Both the position numbers and the translations under genes were made by a program. From Candidatus Rokuibacteriota bacterium (GTDB lineage Bacteria; Methylomirabilota; Methylomirabilia; Rokubacteriales; CSP1-6), in contig JACPSW010000051.1 in NCBI GenBank assembly GCA_016193045.1, forward strand, positions 1 to 48,553: DNA of 48,553 nt. Direction: 5' to 3'. Below, in pieces: positions 1 through 8,530 of the stretch (within the stretch, counting starts at the first letter, position 1; every line of letters starts with the position of its first letter). The notes beneath the pieces are model-generated. The model was given only the letters and a program-made list of their open reading frames with translations. It had not been told where the DNA came from and ran no database searches.

Positions 1-51
1 GACCTGGCCGGGCGGCAGGCGTTTCTGGATTTCGGGATCGGGCTCTTTCAT
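1..51 (-). CDS. N-terminus of a gene running off the left edge, possibly a sulfite-oxidase-like molybdopterin oxidoreductase
   Basis: Only the first 17 codons are present: an ATG at 51 reading leftwards, preceded by a clear GGAGG ribosome site six bases upstream. The peptide is MKEPDPEIQKRLPPGQV. The RLPPGQ motif close to the N-terminus is common in cytoplasmic sulfite-oxidase/YedY-type molybdopterin-binding proteins, where it precedes the substrate domain, but 17 residues are too few to prove it. It is divergent from the histidine kinase that starts at 114. Function is tentative; the existence of a gene start is well supported by the ribosome site. Confidence 0.4.
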   Translation of the reverse strand, partial: MKEPDPEIQKRLPPGQV

Positions 52-97
52 GAAGCGCCTCCAAAACGTCACGGCCTCAACTATACACCAATAGTTA

Positions 98-103
98 TAT
101 AAT
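98..103 (+). promoter_or_regulatory. -10 box TATAAT in the divergent spacer, upstream of the histidine kinase
   Basis: A perfect TATAAT lies in a locally AT-rich patch (81-103) in otherwise very GC-rich DNA. Transcription from it would start about 110, leaving only a few bases before the ATG at 114, so the kinase mRNA would be almost leaderless. No good -35 hexamer is visible. The first ATG of the open frame (102) overlaps this box, which argues for 114 as the start. Confidence 0.35.
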
Positions 104-113
104 GTGGCCCAGC

Positions 114-2027
114 ATGGCGCTCAGTAAGCCAAAGGGTCGCCTCTTCCGGAAGTACGTGGTCCTCTTCGTGACCCTGGTCAGCGGCGCACTGGTGACCAGC
201 GGCCTCGTCGAGATCTATTTCTCCTACCAGGAAAACAAGATGGCCCTCGGCCGCATCCAGCGGGAGAAGGCCCAGGCCGCCGCCTCCAAGATCGAGCAGT
301 TCATCAAGGAGATCGAGCGCCAGATCGGCTGGACGACCCAGGCCCAGTGGGGGGCCCGATCCCTGGCCCTGGACCAGCGGCGCTTCGACTACCTCAGACT
401 CCTCAAGCAAAGCCCCGCTGTGACCGAGATCAGCCAGCTCGATACGGCCGGTAAGGAGCAGCTCCGCGTCTCTCGCCTGGCCATGGACGTGGCGGGAAGC
501 CAGACGGATTTCTCCCAGGAGCCGAAGTTCGTCGAGGCCAAGGCGGGGAAGATCTACTTCAGCCCGGTGTATTTCCGGAAGGAATCCGAGCCGTACATGA
601 CCATCTCCATGCCACGGAGCGGGGAGGATCCGGGGGTGACCGTGGCCGAAGTGAACTTGAAGTTCATCTGGGAAGTCGTCTCCCAGATCAAGGTCGGCAG
701 GGCCGGCCAGGCGTACGTGGCGGACTCGCGCGGTCGTCTGATCGCCCACCCCGACATCAGCCTGGTCCTCCAGAAGACCGACCTGTCGGGGCTTCCCCAC
801 GTCCAGGCGATCCGCAAGGCCTCCCCGAGGCCAGGCGGCGACGGAGAGGAGGCGGCGATCGCCAAGGACTTCCAGGGACGCCAGGTCCTGACCGCCTACG
901 CCCCCATCGCCCCCCTGGGGTGGCTCGTCTTCGTGGACCTCTCCCTCGGAGAAGCCTTCGCGCCGATCTACGCCTCGGCCCTCCGCACGGTCCTGCTCCT
1001 GCTCCTCGGCATCGCGCTCTCCGTCCTTGCCAGCCTGTTCCTCGGGCGCAAGATGGTCACCCCCATCCAGGCCCTCCAGGCGGGCGCCCTCCGGATCGGC
1101 TCGGGAGACCTCCGCCACCGGATGGAGGTCAAGACCGGCGACGAGCTGGAAGCCCTGGCCCACCAGTTCAACAGCATGGCCGGCCAGCTCCAGGAATCCT
1201 ACGCCGGCCTCGAGCAGAAGGTCGAGGTGCGCACTCGCGACCTCACCGAGGCCCTGGAACAGCAGACGGCCACCAGCGAGGTTCTGGGTGTCATCAGCAG
1301 CTCGCCGACCGATGTCCAGCCGGTCTTCGACATGATCGCCCGGAGCACCGTACGGCTCTGCGACAGTCACTTCTGCGCTGTGTTTCGGTTCGACGGGGAG
1401 CTCATCCACCTTGTCGGCCACCATGGTCTGACAGCCGAAGGGGCCGAGGCCTACCAGCGGGGCTTCCCCCTCCGGGCGGGACAGGACAGCGCGATCGGCC
1501 GCGCGATGCTGACCCGAGCCGTCGCCCAGATCCCGGATATCCAAGCAGATCCCGACTATGCCCAGCACGCCATTGCCCGGGCCGTGACCTTCCGAGCGAT
1601 CGTCGGCGTCCCGTTTCTGCGAGATGAAAAGTCCATCGGAGGGATTGCCGTGTCTCGATCCCAACCTGGACCGTTCTCGGAGAAGCAGATCGCGCTCCTC
1701 AAGACGTTCGCCGACCAGGCCGTCATCGCCATCGAGAACGTCCGCCTCTTCCAGGAGCTGCAGGCGCGGACTCAGGACCTGACCCGCTCGGTCGAGGAAC
1801 TGAAGGCCCTGGGCGAGGTCAGCCAGGCCGTCAGCTCGACGCTCCCGAGGTGTTCCACGTTCGCGCGACCCACAATCTCAACGCGGAGATCGTCGAGACC
1901 CTTCGGACGCTGCCTCTTCGGAAGGGCGAAGGCCTCATGGGTCGTGCGGCAGAGTCGCGGGAGCCCACGCAGATCCCCGACATCGCGGAGCCTGACGCCT
2001 ACCAGAGCCGCCTCCGAGATCTGTTGA
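114..2027 (+). CDS. Sensor histidine kinase, N-terminal part (dCACHE-HAMP-GAF), frameshifted
   Basis: Membrane sensor half of a kinase. Residues are numbered from the upstream ATG at 102. There is a first membrane helix at about 18-40, a periplasmic dCACHE-type sensor to about 290, a second helix at about 294-316, HAMP at about 317-368, a coiled coil, then a GAF domain at about 390-555 followed by the start of a second GAF. At the sequence VSQAVSSTL the frame breaks. The remaining about 60 residues (from RCSTFARP) are out-of-frame translation, while the expected continuation of the second GAF appears in the next frame from 1850. About 30 residues that normally connect these parts of a GAF domain are missing, so this looks like a deletion of roughly 100 bp rather than a one-base slip. 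Together with the next entry it was one gene; as it stands the receptor is separated from its kinase core. Confidence 0.75.
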   Translation: MALSKPKGRLFRKYVVLFVTLVSGALVTSGLVEIYFSYQENKMALGRIQREKAQAAASKIEQFIKEIERQIGWTTQAQWGARSLALDQRRFDYLRLLKQSPAVTEISQLDTAGKEQLRVSRLAMDVAGSQTDFSQEPKFVEAKAGKIYFSPVYFRKESEPYMTISMPRSGEDPGVTVAEVNLKFIWEVVSQIKVGRAGQAYVADSRGRLIAHPDISLVLQKTDLSGLPHVQAIRKASPRPGGDGEEAAIAKDFQGRQVLTAYAPIAPLGWLVFVDLSLGEAFAPIYASALRTVLLLLLGIALSVLASLFLGRKMVTPIQALQAGALRIGSGDLRHRMEVKTGDELEALAHQFNSMAGQLQESYAGLEQKVEVRTRDLTEALEQQTATSEVLGVISSSPTDVQPVFDMIARSTVRLCDSHFCAVFRFDGELIHLVGHHGLTAEGAEAYQRGFPLRAGQDSAIGRAMLTRAVAQIPDIQADPDYAQHAIARAVTFRAIVGVPFLRDEKSIGGIAVSRSQPGPFSEKQIALLKTFADQAVIAIENVRLFQELQARTQDLTRSVEELKALGEVSQAVSSTLPRCSTFARPTISTRRSSRPFGRCLFGRAKASWVVRQSRGSPRRSPTSRSLTPTRAASEIC

Positions 2028-2929
2028 TCGGCGCCGGCTATCGGGCTCTCCTCTCGGTTCCCCTGCTACGCGAGGATCAAGTCATCGGCAGTCTCTCCTT
2101 CAACCGGAAGGCCCCGGGCGAGTTTCCTCCCGAAGTCGTCGACGTCCTGAAGACCTTCGCCACGCAGTCGGCGCTGGCCATCCAGAACGCGCGGCTCTTC
2201 CGCGAGATCGAGGCGAAGAGCCGCGAGCTGGAAGTCGCCAGCCGCCACAAGTCCGAGTTCCTCGCCAACATGTCCCACGAGCTGCGCACGCCGCTTAACG
2301 CCATCATCGGGTTCTCGGAAGTGCTGCTCGAGCGCATGTTCGGCGAGATCAACGAGAAGCAAACCGAGTACCTCGAGGACGTCCTCTCCTCCGGTCGCCA
2401 CCTCCTTTCCCTCATCAACGACATTCTCGACCTCTCCAAGATCGAGGCCGGCCGGATGGAATTGGAGATGGCCAGCTTCGACATGCCGCTCGCGCTTCAG
2501 AACGCCATGACCCTCGTGAGGGAGCGGGCGGACCGCCATGGGATCGCCCTCGGCCTCACGGTGGACGAGCGGCTCGGTACCTTCGTCGGCGACGAGCGCA
2601 AGCTCAAGCAGATCCTCCTGAACCTCCTCTCCAACGCCGTCAAGTTCACGCCCGAGGGCGGCCGGATCAGCGTCAAGGCGATGCCCGCCGACGGCTCCGT
2701 GGAGATCTCGGTGTCAGACACCGGCATCGGCATCGCCCCCGAGGACCAGGAGACGATCTTCGAGGAGTTCCGCCAGGTGGGGTCGGACTACGCCCGCAAG
2801 CGCGAGGGCACGGGGCTCGGGCTCACGCTCACGAAAAAGTTCGTGGAAATGCACGGCGGCAAGATCTGGGTGAAGAGCGAGGTGGGCAAGGGCTCCACCT
2901 TCACCTTCACCCTCCCGGTCCGGCAGTGA
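1850..2929 (+). CDS. Sensor histidine kinase, C-terminal part (partial GAF-HisKA-HATPase), frameshifted from the upstream half
   Basis: Second half of the broken kinase, readable from a GTG at 1850. Residues 1-120 are the C-terminal two-thirds of a GAF domain. HisKA follows with phospho-acceptor His143 in [10 protein letters not shown], then an HATPase with N-box (258-266), G1 DTGIGI (290-295) and G2 GTGLGL (320-325). All catalytic motifs are intact. No ribosome site precedes the GTG, so independent translation is doubtful; it is most likely the 3' part of one gene whose middle was deleted. The adjacent receiver proteins are its probable phosphorelay partners. If the junction is an assembly error, the true product would be a single hybrid GAF kinase of about 970 residues. 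Confidence 0.8.
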   Translation: MFHVRATHNLNAEIVETLRTLPLRKGEGLMGRAAESREPTQIPDIAEPDAYQSRLRDLLIGAGYRALLSVPLLREDQVIGSLSFNRKAPGEFPPEVVDVLKTFATQSALAIQNARLFREIEAKSRELEVASRHKSEFLANMSHELRTPLNAIIGFSEVLLERMFGEINEKQTEYLEDVLSSGRHLLSLINDILDLSKIEAGRMELEMASFDMPLALQNAMTLVRERADRHGIALGLTVDERLGTFVGDERKLKQILLNLLSNAVKFTPEGGRISVKAMPADGSVEISVSDTGIGIAPEDQETIFEEFRQVGSDYARKREGTGLGLTLTKKFVEMHGGKIWVKSEVGKGSTFTFTLPVRQ

Positions 2930-2965
2930 GGAGCCGAGCCATGATCACTCCACGCGCAAGTTCGA

Positions 2966-3029
2966 GCGCGGGCTTCGCCCGCGCCATCCCGGGGGGAGGT
3001 GTCGGAAGGGGGGCGGAGCCCCCCTCCGA
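2966..3029 (+). other. Two strong tandem hairpins before the receiver gene
   Basis: The spacer between kinase and receiver holds a perfect 8-bp stem GCGCGGGC/GCCCGCGC with a TTC loop (2966-2984). A second stem (3002-3029, arms TCGGAAGGGGGGC and GCCCCCCTCCGA, loop GGA, one bulge) ends 9 bp before the ATG at 3039. No T-run follows, so neither is a classical terminator. They could attenuate or stabilise the message, or cover the receiver's ribosome site. Confidence 0.5.
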
Positions 3030-3038
3030 GCTCAGGCC

Positions 3039-3419
3039 ATGAATGAGTTGATCCTGATCGTCGAGGACAACGAGAAGAACCGCAAGCTGGTGCGGGACGT
3101 CCTCCAGCACAAGGGGTACAAGACCCTGGAGGCCGAGAGCGCCGAGGACGGGATCCGGATGGCCCAGGAGTCCGGCCCCGCCCTCATCCTCATGGACATC
3201 CAACTCCCGGGGATGAACGGCATCGCGGCCCTGGGGCGCCTTCGGGCCGATCCGAAGACGAAGAAGATCCCCGTCGTCGCGGTGACGGCCTCGGCCATGA
3301 CCCACGACCGGGCCAAGATCATGGCCGCCGGGTTCGACGGCTACCAGTCGAAGCCCATCAACGTGAAGGAGTTCCTCGTCGCGGTCCGCGAGATGCTGGA
3401 CCGCCCGCGTGGAGGATGA
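3039..3419 (+). CDS. Single-domain CheY/DivK-like response regulator
   Basis: A 126-residue stand-alone receiver. The acidic pair is E9-D10, the phospho-acceptor Asp53 lies in LILMDIQLPGMNG, Thr83 and Lys105 (in SKPIN) complete the active site. There is no output domain, so it acts by protein contact or as a phosphate shuttle. It lies between the hybrid GAF kinase and the receiver-cyclase fusion, whose start overlaps its stop (ATGA at 3416). The three were presumably one phosphorelay. The start is the first ATG after the hairpin pair; no strong ribosome site precedes it. Confidence 0.9.
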   Translation: MNELILIVEDNEKNRKLVRDVLQHKGYKTLEAESAEDGIRMAQESGPALILMDIQLPGMNGIAALGRLRADPKTKKIPVVAVTASAMTHDRAKIMAAGFDGYQSKPINVKEFLVAVREMLDRPRGG

Positions 3420-4537
3420 GTAGCATGAGCGCTCCCAAGATCCTGGTGGTGGACGACACCCCTCAGAATGTCAAACTGCTGGCCGACCTCCTGACGGTCA
3501 AGGGCTACGCGGTCGCCACCGCCGCGTCCGGGCCCGAGGCCCTCAAGCAGGTGGAGGCCGAGCGGCCGGACCTGGTGCTCCTGGACGTGGTGATGCCCGG
3601 GATGAGCGGCTACGAGGTCTGCCGGAAGATTCGCGAGAATCTGGCCACCCAGGTCCTTCCCGTGGTGATGGTGACGTCGCTCGATCCGGCCCAGGAGCGG
3701 ATCAAGGGGATCGAGGCCGGCGCCGACGACTTCCTCACCAAGCCGATCAACCAGCCCGAGCTTCTGGCGCGCGTCCGCTCGCTCCTCCGGATCAAGGAGA
3801 TGTACGACACGATCCAGGCCCAGGCCGCCCAGCTCACCGAGTGGAACAAGACCCTGGAGGAGCGCGTCCAAGAGCAGGTGGCCCAGCTCGAGCGCCTGGG
3901 ACGGCTCAAGCGCTTCTTCTCCCCCCAGCTCGCCGAGCTCATCGTCGCCGGCGGCGCCGAGGACCCCCTCAAGACCCACCGGCGGGAGGTCACGGTGGTC
4001 TTCCTGGACCTCCGCGGCTTCACCGCCTTCGCCGAGACTTCCGAGCCCGAGGAGGTCATGGGCGTCCTCCGGGAGTACCACGCCGAGATGGGGAAGCTGA
4101 TCCTCGAGCACGAGGGGACGCTCGAGCGCTTCACGGGCGACGGGATGATGATCTTCTTCAACGACCCGACGCCAGTGCCGAACCCTGCCGAGCGGGCGCT
4201 CCGGATGGCCGTGGCCATGCGGGACCGGGTGGCGGAGATGATCGCCAAGTGGCGCAAGCGCGGGTACCACCTCGACTTCGGCGTGGGCATCGCCCAGGGC
4301 TACGCTACGATCGGGGCGATCGGATTCGAAGGGCGCTGGGACTACGGCGCCATCGGGACCGTGACGAACCTCGCGGCGCGCCTGTGCGGTGAGGCCAGGC
4401 CCGGTCAGATCCTGATCTCCCAGCGCCTGCTGGGCACCGTGGAGGAACTACTAGAGGTCGAGCCCGTGGGCGAGCTCACCCTCAAGGGCTTCTCCCGCCC
4501 CGTCACCACCCACAACGTCCTCCGCCTCAAGGGCTAG
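3416..4537 (+). CDS. Response regulator with class III adenylate/guanylate cyclase output
   Basis: Residues 8-125 form a receiver with phospho-acceptor Asp57 (LLDVVMPGMSG) and Lys109 (TKPIN). Residues about 128-165 form a coiled-coil linker, and about 185-373 a class III nucleotide cyclase domain. Metal-binding Asp198 (FLDLRGF) and Asp242 (FTGDGMM) are present, as are the Asn/Arg pair N318/R322 in TNLAARL that stabilises the transition state. The enzyme should convert ATP, possibly GTP, to the cyclic nucleotide when phosphorylated. Substrate choice cannot be fixed: the usual Lys before GD is an Arg-Phe-Thr sequence. It overlaps the preceding receiver by 4 bp, and the broken kinase upstream would have been its input. 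Confidence 0.9.
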   Translation: MSSMSAPKILVVDDTPQNVKLLADLLTVKGYAVATAASGPEALKQVEAERPDLVLLDVVMPGMSGYEVCRKIRENLATQVLPVVMVTSLDPAQERIKGIEAGADDFLTKPINQPELLARVRSLLRIKEMYDTIQAQAAQLTEWNKTLEERVQEQVAQLERLGRLKRFFSPQLAELIVAGGAEDPLKTHRREVTVVFLDLRGFTAFAETSEPEEVMGVLREYHAEMGKLILEHEGTLERFTGDGMMIFFNDPTPVPNPAERALRMAVAMRDRVAEMIAKWRKRGYHLDFGVGIAQGYATIGAIGFEGRWDYGAIGTVTNLAARLCGEARPGQILISQRLLGTVEELLEVEPVGELTLKGFSRPVTTHNVLRLKG

Positions 4538-4541
4538 CCGC

Positions 4542-5525
4542 ATGGCCGGCAGGGCTCGCTTGTTAATCGCGCCGGCGGTAGCGGTCCTCCTGTGCGGGAC
4601 GCCGCCCGCGTGGGCCCAGGCTCCCAAGGTCTTCAAGGTCGCGATCTTGACCAATGCCTTCTCGCCATGGCACAGCCACACCGAGGGGCTCCGGGACGGG
4701 CTCAAGGAGTTCGGCTACGTGGAGGGTAAGAACGTCACGTTCGAGGCGCGCGCCACCCAGGGCGACACCTCCCGCCTGCCGGAATTGGCGTCGGAGCTGG
4801 TGGGCCTCAAACCGGACCTGCTGTACTGCAACGGGACCGCCGCCGCCCAGGTGTGTGCGAAGACGACCGAGAGGCTTCCGATCCTCTTCGCCGAGGTGGG
4901 CGATCCGGTGAGGCTCGGCCTCGTGAAGAGCCTGGCCCGGCCGGGCGGGAACATCACCGGCATGGCGAATCTCCGTCCAGAGCTGACCGCCAAGCGCCTG
5001 GAGCTCTTCAAGGAGACCGTGCCGTCTCTCCGGCGGGTGCTGGTCACGTACGATCTCCGGCAGCCCGAGGACCAGGAGTCGGTGGCGGTGGCCCGGACCG
5101 CGGCAGGTCGCCTCGGCCTCACGCTCTTGGAGCGCCCGATCACGGCCTCCCTGGAGATGGAGCCCGGGTTGGGCGAGCTCAGGGAAGGCGGGCGCGACGG
5201 GATCCTGATCGTTCAGTCGGGGCCGCATCTCAACATCCCCGGCCGCAGCCTCGAGGTCGCCACGTCCAACAACATCCCGACGATGTATCCGGCCTCGTTC
5301 TGGACGAAGGTCGGAGCCCTTGCGTCATATGGTCCCGACCAGTATCTCCAGGGGCGCCAGGCCGCGCGGCTGGCCCACAGGGTCCTGTCCGGGACCCATC
5401 CGGCCGCGCTCCCTGTGGAGCTCCCGGACCGGATCGAGTTCGTGGTGAACGCCAAAACCGCCAAGCGGCTCGGCCTGCAGATCCCGCGGACGATCCTCCT
5501 GCGAGCCGATCGCATGATTGAGTAA
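4542..5525 (+). CDS. ABC transporter substrate-binding protein (PF04392 type)
   Basis: A 327-residue exported binding protein with a Sec signal peptide ending near AWA-QA (residues 1-28). The mature part has the ABC_sub_bind (TrpX-like) pattern: a first lobe with FSPWHSHTEGLRDGLKEFGY, then AEVGDPVRLGLVKSLARPGGNITG, then the second lobe ending in LPVELPDRIEFVVNAKTAKRLG. No permease or ATPase gene is adjacent, so it is an orphan or a sensory binding protein. It begins 5 bp after the cyclase stop and probably belongs to the same transcript, where it may feed ligand information to the sensor. The ligand is unknown; characterised relatives bind aromatic amino acids. Confidence 0.85.
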   Translation: MAGRARLLIAPAVAVLLCGTPPAWAQAPKVFKVAILTNAFSPWHSHTEGLRDGLKEFGYVEGKNVTFEARATQGDTSRLPELASELVGLKPDLLYCNGTAAAQVCAKTTERLPILFAEVGDPVRLGLVKSLARPGGNITGMANLRPELTAKRLELFKETVPSLRRVLVTYDLRQPEDQESVAVARTAAGRLGLTLLERPITASLEMEPGLGELREGGRDGILIVQSGPHLNIPGRSLEVATSNNIPTMYPASFWTKVGALASYGPDQYLQGRQAARLAHRVLSGTHPAALPVELPDRIEFVVNAKTAKRLGLQIPRTILLRADRMIE

Positions 5526-5613
5526 GGGCGGGAACCATCGGAGCCGGAAGACAGTTAACCATCCGAACCCCTCGAGATGACGAAGCGGCTCTCGCCGCCG
5601 GAGGAGAAACGCG

Positions 5614-6021
5614 ATGAAGGTCACCACGGTTTCGCTCGCCCTGGTCCTCGTGATCTTCGGCGGACTCGGCGCGGTCCTGGCCGCGGAGCTCACGGACAAG
5701 GTGAAGGTCGAGGTCCTGACCGTCGGGCTTCATCCTGGCATGGACCCCGGGATGTACGTCTGCGCCTCGGGCCACCTGCACATCAAGGCGACCGTCCACA
5801 ACCTGGCGGGCGTCGCGCTGGGCCCGGTCAAGGTGGCCGGCAAGGCCTTCGGCCCCAGCGACAACCTCCTCGGCACCGCGACCGCTTCGACCAAGCAGGC
5901 GACTCTCGCCCCCAACGAGAAGGCTGAGGTCAACCTGGAGTTTCTCACCGTCGGCGGGCCCCTGATCCGCGGGGTCAAGCGGCACGAGCTGACGGTCATC
6001 GAGGCTTCCGCGAAACAGTAG
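5614..6021 (+). CDS. Exported hypothetical protein with a FxLYD-like beta-sandwich pattern
   Basis: A 135-residue protein starting at an ATG preceded by GGAGGAG. A signal peptide covers residues 1-23 (cleavage near VLA-AE). The mature part alternates hydrophobic strands (IKATVHNLAGVALGPVKV; TLAPNEKAEVNLEFLTV), resembling small extracellular Ig-like/FxLYD domains, and has a single Cys in the mature part. I do not recognise a specific family. It stands alone between the binding protein and another small membrane protein. Confidence 0.7.
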   Translation: MKVTTVSLALVLVIFGGLGAVLAAELTDKVKVEVLTVGLHPGMDPGMYVCASGHLHIKATVHNLAGVALGPVKVAGKAFGPSDNLLGTATASTKQATLAPNEKAEVNLEFLTVGGPLIRGVKRHELTVIEASAKQ

Positions 6022-6156
6022 GAACTCCTGGCATCCCCCTGCCAGATGGGCACCAAGCCCCCCGCCCGGACGGCGGCCGCCTGGGACTTGCCCCCTTATT
6101 CGACGGGCACTTGCAGCCTGATCCGCCCTGGCATATCGGATGCATTACGAGGAGGC

Positions 6157-6444
6157 ATGAAGCGCTCGGTCATCCTCACGATCCTCCTGACGCTCGGCTT
6201 TCTCCTGATGGGGCTCATGACGGTCTTCCAGGCCGAAGGGGGGCTTGCTCCCCAGCACGCCTTCGAGACGCCTCCCCCACTGAGGCTCGACTCCATCTAC
6301 TTCCGAGTCCAGGAGGCGGCCCTCGGTTTGTTCCGGCAGGGCTGCCAGGAGGTCAAGGTTGTGGTCCTTCCCAACAGGGACGGGACCCTCGAGGTGTACG
6401 CCACCTGCGTCGAGTGGCAGGAAGTCCGGCCCGCTTCGCAGTAA
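6157..6444 (+). CDS. Small membrane-anchored hypothetical protein
   Basis: The 95-residue form begins MKRSVILTILLTLGF with an N-terminal membrane helix or uncleaved signal (residues 4-24) and a short periplasmic domain with two Cys (GCQEVK and ATCVEW) that could form a disulfide. An open frame extends upstream to 6046, but that stretch is low-complexity and has no ribosome site. At 6157 a GAGGAGG lies almost against the ATG (one base spacing), so the start is not certain. No known family recognised. Confidence 0.6.
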   Translation: MKRSVILTILLTLGFLLMGLMTVFQAEGGLAPQHAFETPPPLRLDSIYFRVQEAALGLFRQGCQEVKVVVLPNRDGTLEVYATCVEWQEVRPASQ

Positions 6445-6472
6445 GTCCGCTCCCCGTCATCGAGAAACCGCG

Positions 6473-6501
6473 TTTCCAATCGTTGCCTCCGGGCGTATAA
6501 T
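6473..6501 (+). promoter_or_regulatory. Sigma-70-like promoter of the NYN protein gene
   Basis: TTTCCA (6473-6478), a 17-bp spacer and a perfect TATAAT (6496-6501) precede the gene at 6577, giving a leader of about 70 nt that contains an AAGGAAGG ribosome site. Confidence 0.55.
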
Positions 6502-6576
6502 AGGTGTGTGAGGTTGAGGGTTCCCCTCCGCTGGAGGCTGTTGACCCCGCCATAACTCAAGGAAGGAACATCCCGA

Positions 6577-7353
6577 ATGAACGAAGAACGTCACGAAGAA
6601 CGCAAACTGGCCCTGTTCATCGACTTCGAGAACATCGCCCGCGGCGTCAAGGAAGCCCAGTACAAGGGGTTCGAGATCAAGCTGGTCCTGGAGCGCCTGG
6701 TGGAAAAGGGCAAGATCATGGTCCGGCGCGCCTACGCCGACTGGAGCCGCTACGCCGAGTACAAGCGCCCGTTCCACGAGCACGCCATCGAGTTGATCGA
6801 CGTGCCCCAGAGCCGCTACAGCGGGAAGAACTCGGCGGACATCCGGATGGTGGTGGACGCCATGGATCTGGCCTATTCCAAGGCCCACGTGGACACCTTC
6901 GCCCTGGTGTCGGGGGACTCCGACTTCTCTCCCCTGGTCTCCAAGCTCCGGGAAAACGACCGCTACGTGATCGGTCTCGGCGTCAAGTCCTCCTCCTCGG
7001 AGCTGCTCGTCGGCAACTGCGACGAGTTCATCTTCTACGAGGACCTGATCCGGGACGCGAAGAAGACCCATCTCCTGCGCGGGCTCCCGGAGAAGAAGGC
7101 CGAGGCCTTCGCCCAGCTCATCGAGGCGGTCCAGGCCCTCCAGCGAGAGAACAAGGAGGTCCTCTGGGGCTCCATGGTCAAGCAGACGATGATCCGGAAG
7201 AACCCCGCCTTCAACGAGACGTACTACGGCTACTCCACGTTCTCCAAGCTCCTGGAGGAAGCCGCCAAGCAGAAGGTCCTGACGCTGGAGCGGGACGCCA
7301 AGAGCGGGACCTATATCATCACCTCCATCGCCGAGGAAGGCCGCGCCGCCTGA
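6577..7353 (+). CDS. NYN-domain (LabA/MARF1-like) protein with C-terminal OST-HTH/LOTUS domain
   Basis: Residues 10-160 are a NYN domain, the PIN-like RNase fold: Asp16 in LFIDFEN, Asp88 in SADIRMVVD, and Asp114/Asp116 in VSGDSDFSPL form the acidic metal site. Residues about 174-245 match an OST-HTH/LOTUS winged helix (FAQLIEAVQAL; LWGSMVKQTM; FSKLLEEA), a putative RNA-binding module. The 258-residue length is usual for bacterial LabA-like proteins. A role in RNA processing or decay is inferred from the fold, since most bacterial members are uncharacterised. It has its own promoter, and the PQQ dehydrogenase follows 10 bp after its stop. Confidence 0.9.
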   Translation: MNEERHEERKLALFIDFENIARGVKEAQYKGFEIKLVLERLVEKGKIMVRRAYADWSRYAEYKRPFHEHAIELIDVPQSRYSGKNSADIRMVVDAMDLAYSKAHVDTFALVSGDSDFSPLVSKLRENDRYVIGLGVKSSSSELLVGNCDEFIFYEDLIRDAKKTHLLRGLPEKKAEAFAQLIEAVQALQRENKEVLWGSMVKQTMIRKNPAFNETYYGYSTFSKLLEEAAKQKVLTLERDAKSGTYIITSIAEEGRAA

Positions 7354-7363
7354 GCCCTGAGCC

Positions 7364-8470
7364 ATGCTGGTCTTCCGGCTCTGGCCGGTGGTCCTGGCGC
7401 TCTTGCTCGTCCCCGTCCCCGGCCAGGCCCAGGAGGCCCGCATCACCCTCCGGCCGGGGTTCACGATCTCCGTCTTCGCCTCGGGCTTCGACCGCGCTCG
7501 CTTCATGGCGGTGGACCCGCGCGGGACGCTGCTCCTGTCCGATCCCGGCGCGGGCAAGGTCCTGGCGCTCCCCGACGCCGACCGCAACGGCCGAGCCGAC
7601 CGCGTCGTCGAGGTCGTCGGCGGGCTGAGCCGGCCCCATGGCCTGGCCTTCCAGGATGGCAAGCTCCTCGTGGGCGATGCCGACCGCCTCGTCCGCTTCA
7701 GCTACGATTCCGCCGCCATGCGGGCCAGCGCCCCTGAGGTCCTGGTCGAGGGGCTCCCGCGCGGCGGCAACCATCCCTACAAGACGGTCGTCGTGGGCCC
7801 CGACCGCCGGCTCTACGTCTCCGTCGGCTCCTCCTGCAACGTCTGCGAGGAGCGGGACCCGCGGCGGGCCGCGATCCTGCGCTATAACGGGGACGGCTCG
7901 GGCGAGACGCTCGTCGCCACCGGCGTCCGGAACGCGGTGGGCATCGCCTTCCATCCCGTCACGGGCAAGCTGTGGGCCACGATCAACGAGCGAGACTGGC
8001 GGGGCGACGACGTCCCGCCCGACTACGTCACCGAGATCGTCGAGGGCGGCTTCTACGGCTGGCCGTACTGCTACGTGCAGGGAGGCAAGGTCCACCCCGA
8101 CCGCGAATACACGAATCCGCAGGCGTGCGCCCGCACCACGCTGCCGACGCTGGAGATCCAGGCCCACTCCGCCCCCATCGGTCTCGCCTTCTACACGGGG
8201 CGGCAGTTCCCGGAGGAATACCGGGGCGATCTCTTCGTCGTCTACCAGGGCTCCTGGAACCGGTCGGTCCCCACCGGCTACAAGCTGGTCCGGGTCCGGC
8301 TGAAGGACGGCCGGCCGCAGGGGATCGAGGACTTCGCCACAGGCTGGCTCCAGGGCGGCCGCACGTACGGCAGCCTCGTGGACGTCGTGGTCGGCGCGGA
8401 CGGCAGCCTCTACCTCTCGGACCAGGGGGGCGGCGTCGTCTACCGGATCAGCTACTCGCCCGTCCGCTGA
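7364..8470 (+). CDS. PQQ-dependent sugar dehydrogenase-like beta-propeller (GSDH family)
   Basis: A 368-residue exported protein: signal peptide 1-22 (cleavage near GQA-QE), then a six-bladed propeller of the soluble glucose/sorbosone dehydrogenase family. Family signatures include LSRPHGLAFQDGKLLVGD, GVRNAVGIAFHP, INERDWRGDD, and YRGDLFVVYQGSWNRS. A closely spaced Cys pair (SSCNVCEERD) and a further Cys pair probably form disulfides. The predicted activity is periplasmic oxidation of an aldose or similar sugar with PQQ. No PQQ biosynthesis gene is in the window, and the substrate cannot be told from sequence. Confidence 0.85.
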   Translation: MLVFRLWPVVLALLLVPVPGQAQEARITLRPGFTISVFASGFDRARFMAVDPRGTLLLSDPGAGKVLALPDADRNGRADRVVEVVGGLSRPHGLAFQDGKLLVGDADRLVRFSYDSAAMRASAPEVLVEGLPRGGNHPYKTVVVGPDRRLYVSVGSSCNVCEERDPRRAAILRYNGDGSGETLVATGVRNAVGIAFHPVTGKLWATINERDWRGDDVPPDYVTEIVEGGFYGWPYCYVQGGKVHPDREYTNPQACARTTLPTLEIQAHSAPIGLAFYTGRQFPEEYRGDLFVVYQGSWNRSVPTGYKLVRVRLKDGRPQGIEDFATGWLQGGRTYGSLVDVVVGADGSLYLSDQGGGVVYRISYSPVR

Positions 8471-8530
8471 TGAGGGATCCGCGCCCCCTGGCCGAAGCGC
8501 TCCGGAACCCAGGGGTCACGCGCCCCGCGC

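Noticed and set aside
81..1664. Long minus-strand open frame (527 codons) opposite the histidine kinase
   Set aside because: Low-complexity Gly/Leu/Asp/Glu/His-rich antisense translation of a real domain-bearing gene; typical high-GC shadow.
2966..3029. Intrinsic terminator after the kinase
   Set aside because: Strong stems but no following T-run, and the receiver gene starts 9 bp later.
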